Source of the DNA: an uncultured Sphingomonadaceae bacterium
GTDB taxonomy: Bacteria > Pseudomonadota > Alphaproteobacteria > Sphingomonadales > Sphingomonadaceae
Direction: 5' to 3'
Length of the DNA stretch: 64,000 bases
Assembly (NCBI GenBank): GCA_947488845.1
Contig: CANLBM010000008.1
Location: 62,001 to 126,000 of the forward strand
The notes below the pieces were generated by a model. The model ran no database searches, was not told where the DNA came from, and worked only from the letters and a program-made list of their open reading frames with translations. The position numbers and the translations under genes are program-made. Below are positions 37,988 through 48,489 of the stretch, piece by piece (within the stretch, counting starts at the first letter, position 1; each line of letters begins with the position of its first letter).

Positions 37988-38422
37988 CTAGCTATCGTCC
38001 CCGCGCCGCATTTTTTCGGCACCGGCGCGCATTTTCTCGGCCCCTTTACGCATTTTTTCCGCACCGCGCCGCATTTCCGGGGCGCTTGCCAGCAACTGCT
38101 CCGCCGTGACTTTCGTGTCTCGGTGGCCATTCTGGTGCGCCGCCTCGCGTTCGCGAAAAGCATCATCGCGTTCCAGCCGGTCAGCATAGGCTTCCATTTC
38201 GTCGGCGCCGCGCAACATCTCCTCTGCACCTTTCTCCATGCCAGCGGCAGCTTCGGCCATCCCGGCCGTCACCTGGGCTTTGATATCCCGCGCAAGCGTT
38301 TTGCTCCATTCTCCTTGGTGCTGGTGTTTCGCATTACGCGCCTGACTGGCCATCGCCGGCACTATCGACGTCGCGACAAGGACCGCTCCCGCAGCAAACG
38401 AGAAATAGCGTTTATCAAACAT
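37988..38422 (-). CDS. Exported protein with seven-residue GAEKM repeats
   Basis: 144 residues from ATG 38422 (MFDKRYFSFAAGAVLVATSI), which has GGAGAA upstream. Signal peptide cleaved near AMASQA. The mature part is almost wholly charged helix, with a region GMEKGAEEMLRGADEM and a C-terminal array MRRGAEKMRKGAEKM followed by RAGAEKMRRGDDS. The exact seven-residue spacing of Met and Ala suggests a long amphipathic or coiled-coil helix; methionine-rich faces can bind copper, but that is only a guess. Not a recognised family. Convergent with valS. Confidence 0.65.
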   Translation of the reverse strand: MFDKRYFSFAAGAVLVATSIVPAMASQARNAKHQHQGEWSKTLARDIKAQVTAGMAEAAAGMEKGAEEMLRGADEMEAYADRLERDDAFREREAAHQNGHRDTKVTAEQLLASAPEMRRGAEKMRKGAEKMRAGAEKMRRGDDS

Positions 38423-38552
38423 CGGATTCTCCATGTCATCTTGCCACGCCCGATGCGTGACCTAGTGACTACGAGTGTAATCGACGGCTACGGAATTGAT
38501 ACCGGCCATCGATCAACAGCCAATGGAAATGGACAAACGGACGGAGCCGCGT

Positions 38553-40256
38553 TTACCGGCCTTGCGCTCTCCAGCGCTTGATTACCCGCTGGATGATTTC
38601 TTCTTCGCCACCTTGCTCGCGCCATAGCTCGGAGAATACCGGATCTTCCGAAGCCGGACGCCGGTCCTCGGCTAGGGTATCGAGAGAAACGCGGATCGGA
38701 ATGGCAACGCCTTCGCCGCAGCAAATCACTTCACGATTGCGCAAGGCTGGAATGGAGTCGAGAAATCCGCGCGCACCTTCCGGCATAGCGGCTTTCACAA
38801 AGGCCTGATCCCGGTCATTGTTGAGACGCATCGACAGGATTGTACCACATTGCGAGAGCACGCCTTCGGCCAGATCCGACGGCCGCTGGGTGATGAGACC
38901 CAGAGAAACACCATATTTACGGCCTTCCTTGGCGATCCGGCTGAGAATATCGCGAACACTGCTTTCCTCGGCGACATCATCATTGGGAATATATCGATGC
39001 GCTTCCTCGCAGACCAAAAGCATCGGCCGCTGCGGTTCATTGCGGGCCCATATCGCGTAATCGAACACCAGGCGACTGAGCACAGAAACCACGGTAGGCG
39101 TGATTTCGGACGGCATTGCCGAGACATCGATAATCGAAATCGGTTTGCCCTCGGACGGCAGTCTGAAAATCTTGGCAAGAAATGCCGCCATTGTATCGCC
39201 GACAAGCATCCCGGAAAACATGAAGCTGTAACGTGGATCGGCCTTGATCTCGTCGATCTTGGATTTTAGCCGTTGATAGGGGGCGCTGTTGGTCGCCTTG
39301 TCGAGTTTGCCCATCTCGTTCTGCAATATCCCTGTCAGATCGGACAGCAAATAGGGCACAGGTGAATCCACGGTCAGCTTCGCAATATTGGCGGATGCCT
39401 GACTTTTTGCTTTTGCAGCCAGCAGGCATTTGGCGAGAATGTCGCAATCCATCTGTTTGGCATCGCCTCTCGACTGCACAAACACTTCACAATGCTCACG
39501 AAAATTCATCAGCCAATATGGCAAGTTGAGATTGTTCACGTCGAACAATTTGCCGTTTTCCTTGAAGGCGGCAGAATATTCGCCGTGCGGGTCAATCATG
39601 ATGATATGGCCCTCGGGAGCCAAGTCACAGATTTTATGGAGAATGAGAGCCGCAGAAGTCGACTTACCGGTACCGGTCGAGCCCAGAAGCGCGAAATGCT
39701 TACCAAGCATGGCATCGACATATAGAGCCCCCCGAATATCGTCCGTGGGATAGACCGTACCGATTTCAACATTGGCGCGGCCATCGGATGCGTAGACCTG
39801 CTTCAGGTCCGCTGTAGTCACTGCGTAGACCAGCGAGGCTGGCGTTGGATAGCGGGTTACACCACGGCGAAAATTGTAAATATGTCCGGTAAGCTGTTCT
39901 TCGTCACCTTCTCCCAGAAAATCGATCTCGGCGATCACCAGCCCCGATTGTCCTTCATAAAGCCTCTGAGTCCGGATATTGGCTAGCAGCCATGTCTGGC
40001 CAACACGAATTTTGACCTGGCTACCCACCTGACCAGCCATTTTGACCGTTGCGTCGGGATGATCAAGCAATCTGGTCAGGACGGCACTATCCAGCACGAT
40101 CTTGGAACCCGACCCCGCGATTTCGATGACTTCGCCAATTTTATGACCCTCGGTGCGCTTTGGAGCAGGAGCGTGGCCGCTATGGCTCTGCGTTTCATTT
40201 CCTGAAACCGGAAGAGGAGCAGATGCGGGAAAATTATGGGAACCCATGTCGGACAT
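38553..40256 (-). CDS. herA: HerA-type hexameric ATPase (DUF87)
   Basis: 567 residues. N-terminal HAS-barrel (about 40-150), then a RecA/FtsK-type ATPase: Walker A LLGSTGTGKSTSAAL, Walker B RPMLLVCEEAHRYI, arginine finger region ILSRIAKEGRKYGVSLGLIT and QRPSDLAEGVLSQC. HerA translocates DNA in end resection with the nuclease NurA, or acts in antiviral pairs with other effectors. No nuclease or Sir2 gene is next to it. Start at ATG 40256 with AGGA upstream; TTG 40283 is the alternative. Confidence 0.88.
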   Translation of the reverse strand: MSDMGSHNFPASAPLPVSGNETQSHSGHAPAPKRTEGHKIGEVIEIAGSGSKIVLDSAVLTRLLDHPDATVKMAGQVGSQVKIRVGQTWLLANIRTQRLYEGQSGLVIAEIDFLGEGDEEQLTGHIYNFRRGVTRYPTPASLVYAVTTADLKQVYASDGRANVEIGTVYPTDDIRGALYVDAMLGKHFALLGSTGTGKSTSAALILHKICDLAPEGHIIMIDPHGEYSAAFKENGKLFDVNNLNLPYWLMNFREHCEVFVQSRGDAKQMDCDILAKCLLAAKAKSQASANIAKLTVDSPVPYLLSDLTGILQNEMGKLDKATNSAPYQRLKSKIDEIKADPRYSFMFSGMLVGDTMAAFLAKIFRLPSEGKPISIIDVSAMPSEITPTVVSVLSRLVFDYAIWARNEPQRPMLLVCEEAHRYIPNDDVAEESSVRDILSRIAKEGRKYGVSLGLITQRPSDLAEGVLSQCGTILSMRLNNDRDQAFVKAAMPEGARGFLDSIPALRNREVICCGEGVAIPIRVSLDTLAEDRRPASEDPVFSELWREQGGEEEIIQRVIKRWRAQGR

Positions 40257-40367
40257 TGCGGTTTTTCCTGTGTTACTGGTCAAAACACCGGACTAATGCG
40301 TCATGGTTAAGGAAGATTTACCGCGCCTAAAGAAAGGTAGATTCGCACGCTTGCCGCTGGACAAGCG

Positions 40368-41141
40368 TCACATCTTGCGGAACAGATAACCGGCAGACCA
40401 TCCTAGAAAAACCGAAATGAACACAGCAATCAAGCCATAAAGAAAGCCGTTGTTCTGGGATAGATTGGTGATAAAGCGCCCCATTCCGATTTTTTCGATC
40501 GTAACCTCCTTGACTTCTGCCGCCTCTACCCGACCATCGAGAATTAGGAATGTTTCCGCCGTATAATCGCCTACCGGGACACTGGCAGGCAGATTGATCC
40601 GCGCCTGATACAACACGCTGTTGGTGATCTTCACGCTATTGGGCAAATTCTTGAAAAGATTTCCGCGGGCATTCAGATCCACCAGCCCGTTAACGAAGCG
40701 ATCCAGTTCACGACTGTCGATCGCTCCAGCCGGAGAAAGCTGCAGATGATTTAGTCCCAGTTCGTAGATATCTGCCGTTTTTCCATCAACAATCTCGTCA
40801 ATCGGCTTGGAAGACGCAACCGCGTAGAAACCGGGGGCGGAACGGAATTCGCTGCTCGCAGCATTGATCCAGATCCCCGCTATCTGCTGTTTTTCACGCA
40901 CGACGATGGATTCAACCGGCCCCTTGAGAACAACCACGATATCTGCCTGATCGGTATTGCGCGTTCCCGGCGGATAGGTGATGGCACCAAAGAGCAGCAA
41001 TTGTGCACCGTTGAAATCACCCCGGATGCTGATCCGATCCTGCGATACTTCCGGAACCAGTACCGGGGTCGCAGCCACGGTCATGATGGCGATACCGAAC
41101 ACCGCAAGCAAGCGAGGCAAAAGAGCACCACGCCGCATCAC
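40368..41141 (-). CDS. TIGR02186 family membrane-anchored protein
   Basis: 257 residues: signal peptide (LPRLLAVFGIAIMTVAATPV), a periplasmic beta-rich domain (VSQDRISIRGDFNGAQLLLF, DIVVVLKGPVESIVVREK) and a C-terminal membrane helix (FLYGLIAVFISVFLGWSAGY) with a short cytoplasmic end. Matches TIGR02186, which is found next to TSUP permeases in alphaproteobacteria. Its ATG overlaps the permease stop by four bases (ATGA), indicating a tightly coupled pair. Confidence 0.88.
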   Translation of the reverse strand: MMRRGALLPRLLAVFGIAIMTVAATPVLVPEVSQDRISIRGDFNGAQLLLFGAITYPPGTRNTDQADIVVVLKGPVESIVVREKQQIAGIWINAASSEFRSAPGFYAVASSKPIDEIVDGKTADIYELGLNHLQLSPAGAIDSRELDRFVNGLVDLNARGNLFKNLPNSVKITNSVLYQARINLPASVPVGDYTAETFLILDGRVEAAEVKEVTIEKIGMGRFITNLSQNNGFLYGLIAVFISVFLGWSAGYLFRKM

Positions 41142-42052
41142 AGGAGTTGCACCGTGTATATTTCATCGGGCTGGAAGCCCAGACCCAAGGCCATGCGGAT
41201 GGCAACAAGCAGCACCATGGCTGCCAGACTCAATCGCAAATATTCGGGTCGCATACGCTGCGCGAATTTTGCGCCCAGTTGCGCACCGGTCACGCTGCCG
41301 AGTAGCAGCAACGAGGCCAGAACGATATCAACCGCTCGTGTAGTCATGCTATGCATCATCGTCGATGCAATGGTCACGAACAGGATCTGAAACAGTGACG
41401 TTCCGACCACCACTTGAGCGCCCATGCCGAGCAGATAAAGCATCGCCGGTACCATGATAAAACCGCCCCCAACACCCAGCAACATAGTCAGGATTCCGGT
41501 AAGCAGACCAAGCACGAATGGTGCGATCGGCGAAATATAGAGACCAGAGCGGTAAAAGCGCCATCGGAATGGGAGATTGGCGACCAAAGGATGATGACGC
41601 CTCTTCCGCGCAGGCATCGGCTTACCGGCGCGCAGTGCCCTGACGCTCTGCAAGGATTCTTTGAACATCAAACCACCGATACTCGAGAGCATCAGGACGT
41701 ACAAAACATTGATAACAGTATCGATCTGGCCCCATCTCTGCAAAATCTGGAACAGCCCGGTACCAATCAGAGTCCCAAATATACCGCCAACCACCAATAT
41801 TCCGCCCATCCGGAAATCAACTCCCTTGCGGCGCATATGAGCAGCAACACCCGAAATACTGGCACCCGTGACCTGGGTGGAGGCAGAAGCGGCGGCGACC
41901 GTCGGCGGTATGCCGTAGAAAATGAGCAGCGGAGTAGTTAGAAAGCCGCCACCGACGCCGAACATACCGGACAAAATTCCCACAAGACCGCCAAGCAGGA
42001 CTATGACAAATGCATTGACTGAGAGATTGGCGATTGGGAGATATATGTCCAT
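41138..42052 (-). CDS. TauE/SafE (TSUP) family sulfur-compound permease
   Basis: 304 residues with eight or nine membrane helices and the TSUP signature GILSGMFGVGGGFLTTPLLI, repeated in the second half as GILTMLLGVGGGFIMVPAML. The family exports sulfite, sulfoacetate or related organosulfur anions. Coupled to the TIGR02186 gene. The N-terminus (MDIYLPIANLSVNAFVIVLL) fits the start at 42052. Confidence 0.9.
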   Translation of the reverse strand: MDIYLPIANLSVNAFVIVLLGGLVGILSGMFGVGGGFLTTPLLIFYGIPPTVAAASASTQVTGASISGVAAHMRRKGVDFRMGGILVVGGIFGTLIGTGLFQILQRWGQIDTVINVLYVLMLSSIGGLMFKESLQSVRALRAGKPMPARKRRHHPLVANLPFRWRFYRSGLYISPIAPFVLGLLTGILTMLLGVGGGFIMVPAMLYLLGMGAQVVVGTSLFQILFVTIASTMMHSMTTRAVDIVLASLLLLGSVTGAQLGAKFAQRMRPEYLRLSLAAMVLLVAIRMALGLGFQPDEIYTVQLL

Positions 42053-42155
42053 ATTCCAGTTGGACTAATCTCTTTTTGTTGCGGGATAAAGGGCGTTGCG
42101 GTTCGCAACGTCAAAAATCAATCCGTTTGCGGATCGGGGACTAAAATCGGCCCGC

Positions 42156-43289
42156 TTAGAATCCAGTTGAAACGGTTATCGCCAAACCGTTTTCTGGCCG
42201 TGCATTGCCGGCAACCCGAACGCGCCAGTCGACAGAGAAATGCGCGGATGTAGCACCAAGAGGGACTTCGATATCCGCTCGCGGTCCCACATCCAGTCGA
42301 GCAATCTGGCGTTCGCCGCCAGCCCATGCTCCCACTCCAACATACAATCTCTTTCTTCCAGATTCAGCGACAGGATGCTGCAAGGTAGCAGATCCGTCAA
42401 AAAAATAGCTTTCGTTCTCACCTAAAACATATCCCGCCTGAGCGTAGGTCTCGAGTAGAATATTTTCCACGATATGATCAGGGCCGGTGCCGCCAGCCAT
42501 AAAAAAGGCTGTTCCCCGATCCCCGCCCGAATCTGCGTCCAGCCGCTTTTCGGCATGGACAGAAAAAGGCAAGCTCTGAACCGGATGTATCCGTAGACCC
42601 ACAGCGGCTTCGCCCTGCGCCAGTGGCGCCAGCGCGGTGGTCAGTCTGCCATAAACCGCTATTTCAGGGTTCGGCTTGGCCAATATCGGATAGGACAAGA
42701 TAACACCGGCCTGACTACCCCCATATTGGCCATTTGATATGACGGAGCCTCGCCTTCCCAACTCCGGCTCCGTGTGTTGAGAAGCCTGTCTGGCGAAAAC
42801 CCAGGCATAACCGGCAAGCCTGTCTTCGCGCTGGTTGGCGGTCAGATTCTGGCCCGAAGGTTTAATCGATCCAATCCCTCGTGAAATACTGGGCGCTTGC
42901 CTGGGCGATGTCTCGGCCGGAAGCCTGTAAAAAACGTCCGCCGCATGCATGCTTGCCAGCAAAGAATGTCGTCGAGGACGGAATCGATCAACGAGGATCC
43001 GTTCAATCGATCGTTGCGGAGAATTGGACGGGAACAAGAGATTATTTTTTCCACCAGTATCGCCTCGCTCGGTGATCCGCCTCGAGAACTGGGCCCCGCT
43101 ACGGCGTTGCGCACCGGCATTATTTATTTGCGCGACTTCGTAGCCTACAGCCGAATGGCCGGTCGCTGGCCCTACCGAATCTATCACAATATCCAACGGA
43201 ATATTCCATGAGAGAACGCGCGTGATTACCCAGATGGATATTATCGTTCCAAACGCACGAAGTGGCGCACCGGTGACCTGTTCCACCAA
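42156..43289 (-). CDS. NfrA C-terminal-like outer-membrane beta-barrel protein
   Basis: 377 residues. The C-terminal 190 residues resemble the C-terminal domain of phage N4 adsorption protein NfrA: GSQAGVILSYPILAK, EIAVYGRLTTAL, EAAVGLRIHP, RLYVGVGAWAGGERQIARLD and a terminal Phe (LAITVSTGF), as in outer-membrane barrels. The TPR part of E. coli NfrA is absent. The N-terminus has one hydrophobic stretch (FGTIISIWVITRVLSW) but no clear cleavage site. Start is TTG 43289, or GTG 43286, four bases after the glycosyltransferase stop. Expected to export or display the polymer made by its neighbour. Confidence 0.72.
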   Translation of the reverse strand: MVEQVTGAPLRAFGTIISIWVITRVLSWNIPLDIVIDSVGPATGHSAVGYEVAQINNAGAQRRSGAQFSRRITERGDTGGKNNLLFPSNSPQRSIERILVDRFRPRRHSLLASMHAADVFYRLPAETSPRQAPSISRGIGSIKPSGQNLTANQREDRLAGYAWVFARQASQHTEPELGRRGSVISNGQYGGSQAGVILSYPILAKPNPEIAVYGRLTTALAPLAQGEAAVGLRIHPVQSLPFSVHAEKRLDADSGGDRGTAFFMAGGTGPDHIVENILLETYAQAGYVLGENESYFFDGSATLQHPVAESGRKRLYVGVGAWAGGERQIARLDVGPRADIEVPLGATSAHFSVDWRVRVAGNARPENGLAITVSTGF

Positions 43290-43293
43290 TGCA

Positions 43294-44721
43294 TCAGTCC
43301 CTTTCAGCCATTGAATGCCCTGACCTCAGCTGCTGGATTTCGCCAGTTTCAGGATAGAAATGATGCGTTTTTTCCCAGTTCACCGGATGACCGGCAAGCT
43401 GTTCAACATAATGACCAATGGCTCGCCAGGCCGCCAGAATATTAATCACATTCGCAACGATCGTCCGCGGTATCGACAGAAGCGCTTCACGAAGGCCATA
43501 AAGCGCAAAGACAAAATAGCTTTTCAACAGTAGCCGCCACATCAGAAAACCGGCGTTCACCAAAAGCAGTGTTCGCAGAAATCCGGAAACAGGCTCAACT
43601 TTGTATAGACCAAATTGGTCGGCGAGAAGCAGGCCACCCGTCAAGATTGCGACCGCATAGGCAATCGCCAGAACGATGGCCGCCAGACTGGCCTTACGAT
43701 CACGCAGTCTCATCCAATTCTCCCGCCAATCATTCTTCCATCCCAGTCGATCCCATCCGGAAAGGGAGATTCCAGCGATCCAGCGGCTTTTCTGACGGAC
43801 AGCATCTTCAAGCTTTTCAGGAAAAAACTCCTGCGTCGCGACCAATTGTCCATCGAGGTCGCGCAGCCGCGCAAAAATACCCCGGGCATTTTCTCCCGTC
43901 AGATTGAGTCCCAACTCATAGTCTTCGGTCAAGCTGTGCGCATCAAAGGGCTTGCCTTTTGTCCGGATTGTCAATTTTTGCAGGGCATCCCGGGCAAAAG
44001 CGCAGCCCACACCAGCAGAGGGAATCGAGGCACCAAGCGCTTCGCGCATCACCATTTGTTTGCCGTGTAATTCAGCAAATTCGTCGCCATAATGACCGGC
44101 GACCCAGCGCGACCTCTTGGCCCGGCGCGGAATGACTGGCAATTGAACCAGAGCGGCCCGTTCAATCAGATATTCGAGCAGCCGCAGTTCCTCGGGATGG
44201 ACAAGATCCTCTGCATCGTGGAGCACGACTGCCTTAAAATCGGTCTTTTCCTCGATTTCATCCTGACACAGCGCATCCCACAGATGATTGAGACAATCCG
44301 CCTTCGTCGTCGGCCCGTTTTGCTGACAGACTACAATCCGGATTTTGTCCGTGCCCGACGATGCTGCCGCGACCGCCGCAATCGTTTCCGGATCATTCGG
44401 GTAGCATCCGACATAAATACGATATTGGCTTGATGTCCATTGTCGCAAACATCTCACTAGCATTGCGCCAATCACCGCAGCCTCCTTCCAGGCCGGTACA
44501 AATATAGCCAACCGGCCATCGGGCGCGGATTGGCCCAAGGTCTCCACGGTTGCGCGTTCGTAGCGAGAATAGACGAACAGCTTGCGTTTCACGCTGTGAA
44601 AAATCCAAAGCCCGTCGAAAACCAGATCATCGGCCGAGCCAAGCAAAAAACACACGCTAGCGAAGAGCAGCATTTCCTTCTGGAGAACATCAAACAACGG
44701 GAAAAGAATATCACTCACCAT
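43294..44721 (-). CDS. NfrB-like family 2 glycosyltransferase, membrane-bound
   Basis: 475 residues from ATG 44721, fixed by AAGGAG seven bases upstream; a longer frame to 44907 has no such site. One N-terminal helix, a GT2 catalytic domain with LAIFVPAWKEAAVIGAML, VLHDAEDLVHPEEL (metal-binding Asp), LTEDYELGL (base) and QKSRWIAGI (QxxRW of processive synthases), then three or four C-terminal helices. This matches NfrB, the cyclic di-GMP-linked synthase partner of NfrA. The C-terminal MshEN-type c-di-GMP domain of E. coli NfrB is missing. Confidence 0.87.
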   Translation of the reverse strand: MVSDILFPLFDVLQKEMLLFASVCFLLGSADDLVFDGLWIFHSVKRKLFVYSRYERATVETLGQSAPDGRLAIFVPAWKEAAVIGAMLVRCLRQWTSSQYRIYVGCYPNDPETIAAVAAASSGTDKIRIVVCQQNGPTTKADCLNHLWDALCQDEIEEKTDFKAVVLHDAEDLVHPEELRLLEYLIERAALVQLPVIPRRAKRSRWVAGHYGDEFAELHGKQMVMREALGASIPSAGVGCAFARDALQKLTIRTKGKPFDAHSLTEDYELGLNLTGENARGIFARLRDLDGQLVATQEFFPEKLEDAVRQKSRWIAGISLSGWDRLGWKNDWRENWMRLRDRKASLAAIVLAIAYAVAILTGGLLLADQFGLYKVEPVSGFLRTLLLVNAGFLMWRLLLKSYFVFALYGLREALLSIPRTIVANVINILAAWRAIGHYVEQLAGHPVNWEKTHHFYPETGEIQQLRSGHSMAERD

Positions 44722-44809
44722 AGTTATGCTCCTTCGGTTCGCAGAAGCGTTGCTACTGCAGAGAGTGAAGACAATGGTTGGAAACAAGTGATTGGATCGT
44801 TGCTGGACG

Positions 44810-45253
44810 CTAGCCGGAATTAATTCCATGCTCAGCCACCAACGGCCAATGTTCAAAGGATCCAAGAGCCAGTGCCAACAGCATAGGATAGGCCCAAAAG
44901 ACAGCACCAGTGCCGAACGCCCACGGCGTAATCTGTGGCATAACCATCATTGTGGGATGAGTGGTTACCGCAAGCAGTTGAAACGCGGTTGCCCAAATTG
45001 GCCAGAAGCGATCGGAATTGAACGCAAGATAAATCAACGCGATGAAGGCGACTATATCAATCGCAAATATACCCACTTCCACGCTCGTCCACGAGGTCCC
45101 GAAAAGTCTGCTAACCACTAATGTGGAAACCGATCCGACAATCATGATGGCAACCCCGAAATATTCAGAACGGGATCCGCGATAAATTGCATGTCCACAG
45201 CAGACTACAAGAAATATATAATAGATATAGGCCCATATCGTAGTGAAAATCAC
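44810..45253 (-). CDS. Four-helix membrane protein, unknown
   Basis: 147 residues with four hydrophobic helices (IWAYIYYIFLVVCCG, YFGVAIMIVGSVSTLVV, VGIFAIDIVAFIALIYLAF, FWPIWATAFQLLAVTT) and an aromatic-rich C-terminus. Similar unknown membrane proteins occur next to NfrB-like genes in sphingomonads, from memory. Probably the first gene of this locus. Function unknown. Confidence 0.65.
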   Translation of the reverse strand: MIFTTIWAYIYYIFLVVCCGHAIYRGSRSEYFGVAIMIVGSVSTLVVSRLFGTSWTSVEVGIFAIDIVAFIALIYLAFNSDRFWPIWATAFQLLAVTTHPTMMVMPQITPWAFGTGAVFWAYPMLLALALGSFEHWPLVAEHGINSG

Positions 45254-45303
45254 AGCGGCACACCCACCATCATAGGTGATTCAAGCTTGTTTTGGAAAAA
45301 TAA

Positions 45304-45663
45304 CTAGGCAACATGTTCTGCTAAAGTGACAATTTTCTCATCATCTTTATTTTGAGCTATAGGCGGTTTCATATCTCCGCTGCCCATGGCCATGGCTTGC
45401 AATCCAATTTGATCTCGCGTTTCCGCCAATCGGTTGTGTGTTGCTATCAGTTGTCCTCTCGCTCTCACTAATGCAGTCAGGGTTTCAGCTGCCTGCGATA
45501 TCGCATCCTGACCGACCACAGCCGATAAATGTGCATTCGTTCTCGCGACGGGCATATATCCCGCCAAATCTGCCATTTTGCAAATTGCCTGATCAAAAGC
45601 TTCTTCGGTAGCAAACAGTCTCCTCGCCAAATTCTCGGCAGCATGTTGTCGTTGTTTCAGCAT
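45304..45663 (-). CDS. Small all-helical protein, unknown
   Basis: 119 residues from ATG 45663, set by AGGA eight bases upstream. The whole sequence is predicted helical: AAENLARRLFATEEAFDQAI, DAISQAAETLTALVRARGQL, then a polar C-terminal tail. No cysteine pairs or catalytic motif except one Cys in the middle. It lies between the membrane protein and the LuxR-type gene, all on the minus strand. Not recognised. Confidence 0.6.
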   Translation of the reverse strand: MLKQRQHAAENLARRLFATEEAFDQAICKMADLAGYMPVARTNAHLSAVVGQDAISQAAETLTALVRARGQLIATHNRLAETRDQIGLQAMAMGSGDMKPPIAQNKDDEKIVTLAEHVA

Positions 45664-45750
45664 GAATTTTCCTTTCCCCAGAGTCGACATTTCATACTAT
45701 TCAAAGTTACCAAATCGAGGAGCGGATGCGCAGGCCTGACTGAGTGTCGA

Positions 45751-46338
45751 TTACCCTGTTAGCCGAGACAGCGCCTCCAACCCCGCGATAAGGCCACCGA
45801 AAGATAATGCGGACCCGATCGCAATCGCCAATATCCACCCCAATCGCTCCACCGTGCCAAGATTGTTTCTCTCGCCACGATATCGCGGAACGGGAATCCG
45901 TCGGCGCCCGGTTTCTGATCCTTCAAAAATCATAGTGGCGATATTGCCATCTACATTTGAAATATCATCTGTGGAGCCTGTCCTGTCGCTTGCGGTCCTT
46001 TCGGTTGGCGAGACCAATTTCCCGTTTTTTCTGCCCCGCTCAACATCCGGCATTTGATATATCAATGGTTGATATTGATCGTCGGCCTCGAACGCAGCAA
46101 ATTTGCGTGCCGCCTCGAAACGCGACGACACTTCCATAATGCGCATGGCAGTGCGCAATCTCTGATCTACCGTGTGCGGAGATACGCCCAGTTCCCGTGC
46201 AATTTCCTTGGAATTATGATGCGCCAGCACAAGCCGCAAACAATCGCGCTGCCCGTCATTCAGCTTTTCTGCAGCGTCCACTGTCATAGCGGGCGTGACC
46301 GACCGAATCGAGAGTGAAGGAGTTGCAAGAATGGACAT
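45751..46338 (-). CDS. LuxR-type HTH regulator with C-terminal membrane anchor
   Basis: 195 residues. The helix-turn-helix is near the N-terminus (KLNDGQRDCLRLVLAHHNSK, EIARELGVSPHTVDQRLRTA). A polar linker of about 100 residues follows and a single helix (GWILAIAIGSALSFGGLIAG) near the end fixes it to the membrane. This sphingomonad-type family has an inverted layout compared with the regulator at 24894. No receiver domain. Start at ATG 46338; TTG 46359 possible. It may control the genes transcribed with it or the divergent MFS gene through the palindrome at 46430-46448. Confidence 0.82.
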   Translation of the reverse strand: MSILATPSLSIRSVTPAMTVDAAEKLNDGQRDCLRLVLAHHNSKEIARELGVSPHTVDQRLRTAMRIMEVSSRFEAARKFAAFEADDQYQPLIYQMPDVERGRKNGKLVSPTERTASDRTGSTDDISNVDGNIATMIFEGSETGRRRIPVPRYRGERNNLGTVERLGWILAIAIGSALSFGGLIAGLEALSRLTG

Positions 46339-46429
46339 CGGCCTGCAGATTTCCGACAAAAATATGTGATGAATTGCCGGAAACGTGCGCTCTGCGCCAT
46401 ATCTGCCCCCTGAAAACCTTGTCGTTACC

Positions 46430-46448
46430 TTCTGTTACAATAACAGAA
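46430..46448. promoter_or_regulatory. 19-base palindrome between LuxR and MFS genes
   Basis: TTCTGTTA-CAA-TAACAGAA, perfect eight-base arms with a three-base centre. It lies 92 bases upstream of the LuxR gene and 134 bases upstream of the MFS gene, in an AT-rich divergent promoter region, the expected form of a dimer-binding operator. Confidence 0.6.
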
Positions 46449-46464
46449 ATCCGCGATATCGTGA

Positions 46465-48000
<1,536 letters not shown>

Positions 48001-48006
48001 GACAAT

Positions 48007-48441
48007 ATGGCCCGTCCGGAAGCATGGCAGCTGATTGCCGCAAACTATCCCGTATCTGTCGTGACCCAGACGCGTTTTCAGGATATTGATCCGAACCGGC
48101 ATCTCAACAATGTCGCCTTTGCTTCGATGTTCGAGAATGCGCGGGTCCGGCTTAACCGTGCGCTGCGGCCCTGGGGTGACCGGCCCAGGAACGAGCGGAG
48201 CATGGTGGCGGCGGTGACGATCAACTATCTCCGTGAAGGGCAATATCCCGACGACGTCGAGATCAGTTCGGGTGTCAGCAAGATCGGGCGTTCAAGCTAT
48301 GTCATCGCGCAGGCGATGTTCCAGAATGGCCACTGCATCGCCACCTGCGATTCCACCATCGTCTGCCGCACCGACGGCGAGGGCAAGCCGTTGCGACCAG
48401 AGGTTGTCGCGGAACTGGAGAAAATGCGAACCACCGGTTAG
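48007..48441 (+). CDS. Acyl-CoA thioesterase, hotdog fold (4HBT type)
   Basis: 144 residues with the 4-hydroxybenzoyl-CoA thioesterase-like segment TRFQDIDPNRHLNNVAFASM, the Asp and His/Asn expected in that family. Hydrolyses an acyl-CoA; chain specificity unknown. It lies six bases after the MFS gene. The adjacency with transporter and crotonase suggests uptake and degradation of a carboxylic acid, an inference. Confidence 0.87.
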   Translation: MARPEAWQLIAANYPVSVVTQTRFQDIDPNRHLNNVAFASMFENARVRLNRALRPWGDRPRNERSMVAAVTINYLREGQYPDDVEISSGVSKIGRSSYVIAQAMFQNGHCIATCDSTIVCRTDGEGKPLRPEVVAELEKMRTTG

Positions 48442-48489
48442 CTTCTTCCCGTCAACACGGAACCTGTCAAAGTGTCTATATGGCCTTGA

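Noticed and set aside
37990..38100. Tandem repeats that might suggest a CRISPR array
   Set aside because: The repeats are in frame within a coding sequence and have no spacers.
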